From NCBI GenBank assembly GCA_023136725.1, contig JAGLQR010000156.1:1-5171 (forward strand): DNA of 5,171 nt. Reading direction: 5' to 3'. This document shows, piece by piece, positions 1-5,171 of this stretch (the first letter of the stretch is position 1; each line of letters starts with the position of its first letter). Source of the DNA: Candidatus Aminicenantota bacterium. Lineage in GTDB: Bacteria > Acidobacteriota > Aminicenantia > UBA2199. A model generated the notes under the pieces. It was not told the origin of the DNA, did no database searches, and saw nothing but the letters and a program-made list of their open reading frames with translations. A program made the translations under genes and the position numbers.

Positions 1-1873
1 CCAGCCGGTCTACTACATTTACTCTCGGCCCTGAATAGTATCCGATGAAACCGACAGTATGATATGCAACTTTTATCTTCTTTTTTGCTCTCTTTGTAAG
101 GTAATGATAATTATTACCGATCGTTTTCCACATGAATATATGGTTATCATCCATTAATTGTGATAAAGGGAATATTTTATTGCCGTAGAAAGTAAACCGC
201 TCATCAGCAATACCATGGTTGTATATCCGCCCTCCCCGTTTCTGGACGGGGATTACAGAGATTGAAATAAGAAGTGCAGCGATAATCAAAAAAACTGCAG
301 ATGTTCGCCTCACAATGTTCTTATCAAAGAAATTATCAAATGCTCCCGAGGATGAGATAGCAATAAGGAGTACTGCAGGTAGAAGAAACCTGCCGTGCAT
401 AAAATCGCCTCCCCCCCGTATAACAAAAAATCCATAGAATACCCCTGCTCCAAAGATCCATCCCCTCGCAGGGAGATCAACTTCCTTTCTTTTTAACAGA
501 AGAACTAATAATGCAAGTACTATTATAATAAGAAATGTGCTCCCTTTTAGAAGATCACCAAGATAGAGAATCCCCTGTGAGAAATATGATGAACTTCCGG
601 ATTTTGCAAAGAACGGATTTGGAAAGACAGAACCGTAATATCCCATCCTGAATATCTCATAAATTCCGAGGAGAATTGTCGGAGGTAATCCGTATAATAA
701 AACAGTTTTCAACGGGATCCTTCTCCTGAAGTAATAAAAAGTATAGAAAATAAGGGCAAAAATAAGGAAAATACCAAAATCAGGCCTGTTGAAAGTCATT
801 AATGTGACTACCAGACCAAGAATTGCCGGGTGATTTTCCCACCATCCCCTTGTAATAAAAACAGCAAATATGATCAGGAGCAGATATGAGAGAGAGCTCT
901 CGAGGCCGCTTGTTCCGAAATCAATGAATGAACTCATTCCGATAAGTAAAGCACCGCTGAAACTGATCGCTACTTTTCTGTCAGCCCCTCTCCCTAGAAC
1001 AAAAAAGAGGAGGTAGAGCGAGACGGCAGAGAAGATAACCCCGGGAAGTACCATTGCCCCTTTGGGAGGGAAACCGATCAATCTTAACAGGGAAACGAGC
1101 CAGAACCATAAAGTGTGAGTATATCCCTCAACCCTCTCCCCGGGATTAAAAACTGCCCCGTTGCCGGAGAGAAAATTATCAACATGTCTTAATGTTATAA
1201 GTGCATCTTCAGACATCCATGCAAATTTTACTATAAGAAATATCCCGGTATAGGTGAGGAAAACTGCCAGATATGACCGCCACCTCTCATCATTGCTCAA
1301 CGCAAAATAAAATGAGAGAAGAGCAAAAATAAACATCGGAGCCAGGTAGAGAGATCTCAGAATTATCTTATCTGCCTGATACATATAGCTGGATCTTGTG
1401 AAGACAACTTTTTCTAATTTAACACTTTTACTTCCACCGGAGTATACTACCCTTGGTTCGATCTCTGTTTCACCTGATAATTTGAAATTCAGTTTTAGAA
1501 CGGAACTGCCTGAAACAATTATTTCTCCGGATCTGGACCGGATTTTTTTCCCCTTATCGGAGACAATCTCAATTATGCACAGGGCCTTTTCTGATACGGG
1601 CCCCTTAAAATGGAAAGATGCGGAATATTTTCCGTGACGAAGTTTTGTATATGAGGAATATGCCAGGTAAATATTTTTGTTTGAGAGATCTTTGCCATAA
1701 ATAGAGGAACTTTTCTCATTTTTTGAATAATCTGTGTTAAAGCCTGAAAGTTCAGTTTCAAGGGGGAATGATGAGTCTGCCTTATATTGCTTTATTGATA
1801 AAAAAGTAAAAACTAACAGGAATACTAACGATGCTAATATAATCGGGAAATTTGAAGTGAATTTTATTTTCAT
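1..1873 (-). CDS. GT-C fold polytopic membrane glycosyltransferase, 3' end cut by window edge
   Basis: The minus strand is open without a stop from ATG at 1873-1871 to the left edge (624 codons, C-terminus missing). The protein has one N-terminal helix (about residues 8-27), a soluble region of about 135 residues, then roughly a dozen membrane helices from residue 168. Motifs match GT-C enzymes of the AftB/arabinofuranosyltransferase-like type: SEDALITLRH (221-230, acidic pair E222/D223 in the first outer loop), FNPGERVEGYT (242-252), TSGLE (321-325), NRPD (362-365), GYYGSVFPNPFFAK (411-424), GGGDFMHGRF (487-496) and, near the end, GFIGYYSGPRVNVVD (608-622). Family knowledge: such enzymes move a sugar from a polyprenyl-phosphate donor to an acceptor outside the cytoplasmic membrane. 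The start is 15 bases after the sulfatase-fold stop; a possible TAGGA overlaps that stop but lies 13 bases from ATG, so initiation may depend on coupling. Donor and acceptor are unknown. Confidence 0.85.
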   Translation of the reverse strand, partial: MKIKFTSNFPIILASLVFLLVFTFLSIKQYKADSSFPLETELSGFNTDYSKNEKSSSIYGKDLSNKNIYLAYSSYTKLRHGKYSASFHFKGPVSEKALCIIEIVSDKGKKIRSRSGEIIVSGSSVLKLNFKLSGETEIEPRVVYSGGSKSVKLEKVVFTRSSYMYQADKIILRSLYLAPMFIFALLSFYFALSNDERWRSYLAVFLTYTGIFLIVKFAWMSEDALITLRHVDNFLSGNGAVFNPGERVEGYTHTLWFWLVSLLRLIGFPPKGAMVLPGVIFSAVSLYLLFFVLGRGADRKVAISFSGALLIGMSSFIDFGTSGLESSLSYLLLIIFAVFITRGWWENHPAILGLVVTLMTFNRPDFGIFLIFALIFYTFYYFRRRIPLKTVLLYGLPPTILLGIYEIFRMGYYGSVFPNPFFAKSGSSSYFSQGILYLGDLLKGSTFLIIIVLALLVLLLKRKEVDLPARGWIFGAGVFYGFFVIRGGGDFMHGRFLLPAVLLIAISSSGAFDNFFDKNIVRRTSAVFLIIAALLISISVIPVQKRGGRIYNHGIADERFTFYGNKIFPLSQLMDDNHIFMWKTIGNNYHYLTKRAKKKIKVAYHTVGFIGYYSGPRVNVVDRL

Positions 1874-1888
1874 ATTCAGGGAAATATC

Positions 1889-3691
1889 CTAGTTAATATA
1901 TCCGAGAGTTTTCAATTTTTCCCTTTCGCTGTCTGAAAGTGAACGTCTCTTTTTCCCTTTAGCTCCCGGTTTTCTCATATTCTTCATCCATTTCTGGATC
2001 TTCAATTTGAGTTTGGAACTTATGTCTGGAACACTCCCGATTATATTCTCCTTTTCTTCAATATCCTCATTAATATTATAAAGTTCGAAACGATTATTAT
2101 TTAAATCCTTTATCACTTTCCAGTTTCGCCATGTTACAGAAACGAGTTCGATATCAGAACCGAACTCTTTTTGAGAGACTTCACCGAAGAAATCATGGTT
2201 GTCCGGATCTGAATTAAATAGATCTTTTCCCGAAATGCCCGGCATTCTTTTCAGGCCCGCCATTGATATCAATGTGGGGACTAAGTCTATGTTTGATACC
2301 GGTATATTTTCAAAGTTTCTCAGGCTGAGATGTGATTTGTCTACAGGTTTGATAATTATCGGAACACCGGTCTGCTCTTTGTAAAGAGTTGTACTATGCC
2401 CCAGCCAGCCTCTCTCGATAAACTCCTCTCCGTGATCTGAAGTGAAAATTATAATTGTGTTTTCATATATGCCTGATCTTTTAAGTTCGTTAATAACTTT
2501 CCCGATATAAAAATCGGTTAACCTTATTTCAGTGTTATAGCAATACTTAAGATATTCTGTGTCTTTACCGGAATATTCGTCCTTCCTTATCTGCTCTCTA
2601 AGGTAACTGATATCTTTGGACCTGAACTTCCCTTTATATTCTGTCTCTTTTTCATGATCCAGATATATATAGTGAGGATCGAAATAGTGGAGGAACAGGA
2701 AAAATTTACCACCTTTTTTTGCCTGAATGAAATTAATTGCATCTTTAGTGACGCCGGGAGAGCTGATCGCAATATGATTCCCGAATTCACCGGAAATATT
2801 CCGGTCATTGAAATAATCAAACCCCTGAGATATCCCGTAGCTCTCCTTCAGAAGGATATGACTGATCACAGCTCCGGTCCTGTACCCCTCCTCTCTCATC
2901 AATTCGGTGATCGTGAAATCTTCCTCATCAATTTTTGAAATAAGACTCCTTATTCCCAATTGTGACGGATACCTTGAAGTGATCATTGATGATACTGAAG
3001 GGAGTGTCCAGGGTGAGTTTGAATAACCTTTTCTGAAATATATAGAATCGGGAAGGAGAGTATCTTTAAGATATGCGGTTGTTCCGAGTTCCGGATCCTC
3101 TATTGATGTATGGTCTGGCCTGAGTGTATCAACAACTATAAACAGGATGTTAGGGCTTTTGGAGCTTCTATTGTTATTGAAGAATGTAAACAGGATCATG
3201 ACAAGAAAAAAAATTGTCAGAGCTGTGAGGTAGATAGTTTTCCTGAAACTCTTTTTTGTAAACTTGAAAGCAAAGCGGATAATTATAATGAATATAAAAC
3301 CTCCTGCAATTAAAAACAGAAGTGACGATCCGGCAGGAGAATTCCTGTTCACGGCAATTAAAGTGGATAGTGAAATTCCCCCGGCTATTACAGCAATGTT
3401 CAAAGTGACAAGAATGACTCTCAAAGTTTTACCGATATTGATATTTGACAATGATGAAATGGTTCTGTGAGTGAAATAACCTGAGAATACTATTGGCATA
3501 CTTATCTGAATGAAAGGAAAAAATATTTTGAAAAATTCGAATAATATTGACTGGTAAAAACCGAACTTCAAAAATCTGTTAGCAATAATTGAGTTGTAAG
3601 GAAAGAACAGGCAGGTTAGAAAAAATGCCAGCAGAATCGCCAGTGACAGGAAATAAAAAACTTCTTTAAGGATACCTTTTCCGTTTGTCAT
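1889..3691 (-). CDS. Membrane-anchored sulfatase/alkaline phosphatase superfamily enzyme with threonine at the nucleophile position
   Basis: This 600-residue protein has five predicted membrane helices (about 10-30, 48-72, 89-113, 123-141, 153-171) followed by an extracytoplasmic sulfatase-type domain (Pfam PF00884-like). Metal-site motifs are NILFIVVDTLRPDH (181-194, D188), TSDHGEEF (417-424, D419/H420) and GHSTTLY (431-437, H432); HYFDPH (335-340) is also typical. The nucleophile segment SPWTLPS (226-232) has T229 where classical sulfatases have Cys or Ser in C/S-x-P-x-R. True sulfatases convert that residue to formylglycine, which threonine cannot give. The helix count and Thr site resemble LtaS and EptA phosphotransferases, although the surrounding sequence looks more like the generic sulfatase family. 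The C-terminus ends in a Lys/Arg-rich stretch and LKTLGYIN, a tail common in that family. It starts 13 bases after the peptidase stop with no visible Shine-Dalgarno, suggesting translational coupling. Fold is confident; reaction and substrate are not. Confidence 0.88.
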   Translation of the reverse strand: MTNGKGILKEVFYFLSLAILLAFFLTCLFFPYNSIIANRFLKFGFYQSILFEFFKIFFPFIQISMPIVFSGYFTHRTISSLSNINIGKTLRVILVTLNIAVIAGGISLSTLIAVNRNSPAGSSLLFLIAGGFIFIIIIRFAFKFTKKSFRKTIYLTALTIFFLVMILFTFFNNNRSSKSPNILFIVVDTLRPDHTSIEDPELGTTAYLKDTLLPDSIYFRKGYSNSPWTLPSVSSMITSRYPSQLGIRSLISKIDEEDFTITELMREEGYRTGAVISHILLKESYGISQGFDYFNDRNISGEFGNHIAISSPGVTKDAINFIQAKKGGKFFLFLHYFDPHYIYLDHEKETEYKGKFRSKDISYLREQIRKDEYSGKDTEYLKYCYNTEIRLTDFYIGKVINELKRSGIYENTIIIFTSDHGEEFIERGWLGHSTTLYKEQTGVPIIIKPVDKSHLSLRNFENIPVSNIDLVPTLISMAGLKRMPGISGKDLFNSDPDNHDFFGEVSQKEFGSDIELVSVTWRNWKVIKDLNNNRFELYNINEDIEEKENIIGSVPDISSKLKLKIQKWMKNMRKPGAKGKKRRSLSDSEREKLKTLGYIN

Positions 3692-3704
3692 AACTGATAA
3701 GTTT

Positions 3705-4385
3705 CTATTTAATTTTAGGGAGTATACTTTTAAGCATATCTTTATGGATCGTAAATGTCAGCATTTTCAATTTCACAAAATCTCCCCGGAAAAAATAATA
3801 TCCATTAAATTTCCCGAGTCTGGCTGACCTGCCTGAATCTTTAATAAGGAACCAGTCTTTTCCGGCTTTTTTCTTATAACCGACAAGGTGGATACCATGA
3901 TCATCATCTGTTGTTTTATTATAGATCCTGAACTCTCTCGAATCCTGGTTTATATATCTTTCAGGAATGTCAAAAGAGGGGATAAAGGAAATATCTGATG
4001 CCCCGACTTTTCCGGGTTCTGAAACGTCTCCTCCGATTACAATAGAATATCCACTTTTTGTAGATCTTCTGATCACGTCATACCACACATCAAGAGGTAA
4101 ATTCAGATAGTCTTTGCTGTGCCACCAGTTATCGGGAACTTTGAACTCATGTTTTGAGTAGAATGGAAAATATTTTGTTGACATAACAGAGCAGTAATCA
4201 TCCATGTCAAGTCCTACAACTTCTTTAAAGAAGATTTTTGGTTCATATGTTTTCCCCTCATATTTAAATGAAGCAGGGGGAGCGCCCAGATGTTTGTTAA
4301 GTATCAGCTTGATATGAGCTATATTCTCTTTTACATTCCACAGATCGTTCTCTTTTATAAAATCAAGATATTTGTTCGATCTCTT
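3705..4385 (-). CDS. C1B (bleomycin hydrolase-like) cysteine peptidase, C-terminal part in the shifted frame
   Basis: This frame is open from just after a TGA at 4388-4386 down to the TAG at 3705 and continues the peptidase begun at 4986. Its first in-frame ATG is at 4205, but the preceding codons (from about 4370, YLDFIKENDLWNV onward) read as natural protein and fit the C1B family, so the ATG is probably not the true N-terminus. An SD-like AGGA lies 7 bases before that ATG and may be chance. Counting from ATG 4205, family segments are VPDNWWHS (23-30), GYSIVIGGDVSEPG (52-65) and the catalytic histidine in DHGIHLVGY (H103, codon at 3899). The usual Asn position is Asp (IKDSGRS, D123), followed by GYYFFRGDFVKLKML (135-149), which resembles the end of bacterial C1B peptidases. 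Joined to the first half by a +1 shift, it would give about 426 residues, a normal family length. Alone it lacks the catalytic Cys and should not be an active peptidase. Confidence 0.8.
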   Translation of the reverse strand, partial: KRSNKYLDFIKENDLWNVKENIAHIKLILNKHLGAPPASFKYEGKTYEPKIFFKEVVGLDMDDYCSVMSTKYFPFYSKHEFKVPDNWWHSKDYLNLPLDVWYDVIRRSTKSGYSIVIGGDVSEPGKVGASDISFIPSFDIPERYINQDSREFRIYNKTTDDDHGIHLVGYKKKAGKDWFLIKDSGRSARLGKFNGYYFFRGDFVKLKMLTFTIHKDMLKSILPKIK

Positions 4386-4387
4386 TC
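4363..4387 (-). other. Frameshift zone inside the C1B peptidase gene
   Basis: The first frame ends at TGA 4365-4363, while the continuing frame is blocked upstream by TGA 4388-4386, so the switch must lie between these points. Protein continuity suits skipping one base after GAA CAA (giving EIEQ then YLDFIKEN). This points to one extra A in the AAA run at 4373-4371, or any equivalent +1 event. Slippage at the final TCT TGA T would give a product of the same length (EIEQISDFIKEN). No prfB-like AGGGGG element sits just upstream of the stop. Confidence 0.8.
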
Positions 4388-4986
4388 ATGACAGGGATAT
4401 GATCATGTTTTCTGTTCTTTTCCAGAAGAGCTGTATATGCCTCCGCCGGTACAACACCATATTCTTCCCAGATCCTGCTTACACTATTTGTTTCCCCGCC
4501 TCCTGAGAAAAAAGAATGGCCTCTCTCTTCGATATATCTTTTTGTTTTCGCCAATAGTTCATAATATGCAGTCCACATCTCCGAAAGTTTGATCTTCCTT
4601 TTGTGGATCCTGAATATTTCCGACTCATAGAATGATGTGGCTGAGAAACTCCAGCATGTGCTTGTATAGTATTGAGCCACAGGTTTGAAATGAAAAACGG
4701 ATTTAAAATCTTTTATTGATGCGGGAGGGAAAACGCCTTTGAGATCGGTTGACAATGTCCTTTCGTTATCATCATTATTTTTCTCTATTTTTTTATTTTT
4801 TTCGATTATGATACCGGTTATCTTCTTTTTTTCATCTGCTTTCTTCGCCCTCTCTTTCTTTATGGAATCCAACACCGGGAACTTGGTTTTCTTTTTGTAA
4901 ACAACTTTATTCTGACCATTTATTGAAATAAACATAAAAATAAATAGCACTGAAAATACTGAAAAGGCCTTTAAGAAATTTTTCAT
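4363..4986 (-). CDS. Secreted C1B cysteine peptidase, N-terminal part with catalytic Cys, ended early by a frameshift
   Basis: The 207-residue frame begins with a likely signal peptide (MKNF, hydrophobic residues about 6-22, probable cut near SING-Q at 24/25), so the product should be exported; bleomycin hydrolase itself is cytosolic. Residues 26-76 form a polar linker, about one third lysine. The papain-like domain follows: oxyanion glutamine Q105 and nucleophile C111 in VAQYYTSTCWSFSATS (103-118), SGGGETNS (171-178) matching the family's Gly-rich subsite, and EEYGVVPAEAY (184-194). The frame stops at TGA 4365-4363, before the histidine and Asn/Asp of the triad, which lie in the +1 frame (3705-4385). 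As written the product is a truncated domain. The start is secured by AAGGAG six bases upstream, with an extended -10 element further up. It is the first protein gene of the likely operon. The truncation could be a mutation, a sequencing or assembly error, or, less likely, programmed frameshifting. Confidence 0.82.
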   Translation of the reverse strand: MKNFLKAFSVFSVLFIFMFISINGQNKVVYKKKTKFPVLDSIKKERAKKADEKKKITGIIIEKNKKIEKNNDDNERTLSTDLKGVFPPASIKDFKSVFHFKPVAQYYTSTCWSFSATSFYESEIFRIHKRKIKLSEMWTAYYELLAKTKRYIEERGHSFFSGGGETNSVSRIWEEYGVVPAEAYTALLEKNRKHDHIPVMKEIEQIS

Positions 4987-4992
4987 AATTCA

Positions 4993-4998
4993 CTCCTT
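4993..4998 (-). promoter_or_regulatory. Ribosome binding site of the peptidase gene
   Basis: AAGGAG on the minus strand ends six bases before ATG at 4986. It is a near-consensus Shine-Dalgarno and fixes the start. It contrasts with the two downstream genes, where no good site is visible, which fits coupled translation from the first gene. Confidence 0.85.
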
Positions 4999-5015
4999 AA
5001 TATTCTGGTAAAAAA

Positions 5016-5024
5016 ATTATATCA
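5016..5024 (-). promoter_or_regulatory. Probable sigma-70 type extended -10 promoter for the peptidase operon
   Basis: The minus strand reads TGATATAAT, a perfect -10 hexamer (5021-5016) preceded by the TGn extension. The -35 region 17 bases upstream (TTTTAA at 5044-5039) is poor, as is often tolerated with an extended -10. A run of eight A (minus strand) lies just upstream. Transcription would begin near 5009-5010, leaving a leader of about 24 bases that carries the ribosome binding site. The surroundings are AT-rich, so chance occurrence is possible. Confidence 0.5.
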
Positions 5025-5062
5025 GTTTTTTTTAGTCATTAAAAGTTGAGTTGAAGGAAAAG

Positions 5063-5134
5063 TAGCCCGTAGGGGAATCGAACCCCTCTTGCAGGGTTGA
5101 AAACCCTGTGTCCTAACCGATAGACGAACGGGCC
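5063..5134 (-). tRNA. tRNA-Glu (anticodon TTC)
   Basis: The minus strand folds as a complete 72-base cloverleaf. Acceptor GGCCCGT pairs with ACGGGCT (G1-U72 wobble), discriminator A at 5063. The D-arm region GTCTATCGGTTAGGAC is typical of tRNA-Glu. The anticodon stem CAGGG/CCCTG encloses loop TTTTCAA, anticodon TTC at 5101-5099. The variable loop is CAAG, and T-stem AGGGG/CCCCT encloses TTCGATT. CCA is not encoded (CTT follows). The gene is 16 bases downstream of another tRNA on the same strand, so both are probably cut from one transcript. No clear hairpin terminator separates it from the peptidase promoter. Confidence 0.96.
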
Positions 5135-5150
5135 GGTTATGGGGATTAAG

Positions 5151-5171
5151 TGAGCCGTACTGGGCTCGAAC
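5151..5171 (-). tRNA. Partial tRNA, 3' end only, isotype unknown
   Basis: The minus strand to the right edge gives the last 21 bases of a tRNA: T-loop TTCGAGC preceded by the conserved G, T-stem 3' strand CCAGT, acceptor 3' strand ACGGCTC and discriminator A at 5151. The 5' acceptor should read GAGCCGT. CCA is not encoded. The anticodon lies outside the window; a GAGCCGT acceptor with discriminator A is known in some bacterial tRNA-Lys, but that is only a guess. Confidence 0.82.

Noticed and set aside
1573..1761. Minus-strand 62-codon frame inside the glycosyltransferase gene
   Set aside because: It overlaps the long continuous glycosyltransferase frame, which carries the family motifs; this is an out-of-frame shadow.
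2789..2805. Perfect 7-base inverted repeat ACCGGAA-ATA-TTCCGGT
   Set aside because: It lies inside the sulfatase-fold coding sequence with no T-run or intergenic setting; a palindrome this short is expected by chance in 5 kb, and CCGGA is common here through TCC/GGA codons.
2587..2820. Minus-strand 77-codon frame inside the sulfatase-fold gene
   Set aside because: It is out of frame within a 600-codon gene with clear motifs on both sides.
219..3470. Plus-strand open frames at 219-437, 1398-1637, 2199-2384, 2654-2938, 3110-3313 and 3264-3470
   Set aside because: All lie opposite two well-supported minus-strand genes, are short, show no recognisable motif and have no gene-like context; they are antisense shadows.
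3705..4205. Independent small gene starting at ATG 4205
   Set aside because: The frame upstream of 4205 already encodes family-like sequence continuous with the first half, and the product would lack the catalytic Cys, so it is treated as the C-terminal part of the split peptidase.
5022..5040. T-run at 5026-5033 as a plus-strand terminator
   Set aside because: No plus-strand gene precedes it and no stable hairpin is adjacent; on the minus strand it is an A-tract just upstream of the -10 element.

Overview
The window is a compact block transcribed entirely from the minus strand. Read in that direction it runs: two tRNA genes, a short promoter region, a secreted papain-like (C1B) cysteine peptidase split by a frameshift, a membrane-anchored enzyme of the sulfatase/alkaline phosphatase superfamily, and a large GT-C type membrane glycosyltransferase that runs off the left edge. 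No plus-strand gene is credible. I saw no mobile element, CRISPR array or rRNA.

Organism: a bacterium. The tRNAs are bacterial in form and do not encode CCA, and the first gene has a strong Shine-Dalgarno (AAGGAG, 6 bases before ATG). The DNA is moderately AT-rich and uses many AGA/AGG and ATA codons. The strong Shine-Dalgarno argues mildly against Bacteroidota. The phylum cannot be fixed from this window.

Layout from right to left: 5151-5171 is the 3' end of a tRNA of unknown isotype, and 5063-5134 is tRNA-Glu(TTC). The 76-base gap 4987-5062 holds an extended -10 promoter element and the ribosome binding site. The peptidase occupies 3705-4986; its first half is in one frame (stop at 4363) and the rest in the +1 frame. 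The sulfatase-fold enzyme (1889-3691) starts 13 bases after the peptidase stop. The glycosyltransferase (1-1873) starts 15 bases after the sulfatase-fold stop. Such tight spacing suggests one operon.

How the genes may work together (inference): all three products would sit in or beyond the cytoplasmic membrane. The glycosyltransferase should use a lipid-linked sugar to glycosylate an envelope acceptor. The five-helix, threonine-nucleophile sulfatase-fold protein resembles LtaS/EptA in layout and may add or remove a phospho-substituent on a surface polymer or lipid. The peptidase would act in the same extracytoplasmic space. A surface glycan or glycoprotein decoration locus is the simplest reading, but no substrate can be read from the sequence.
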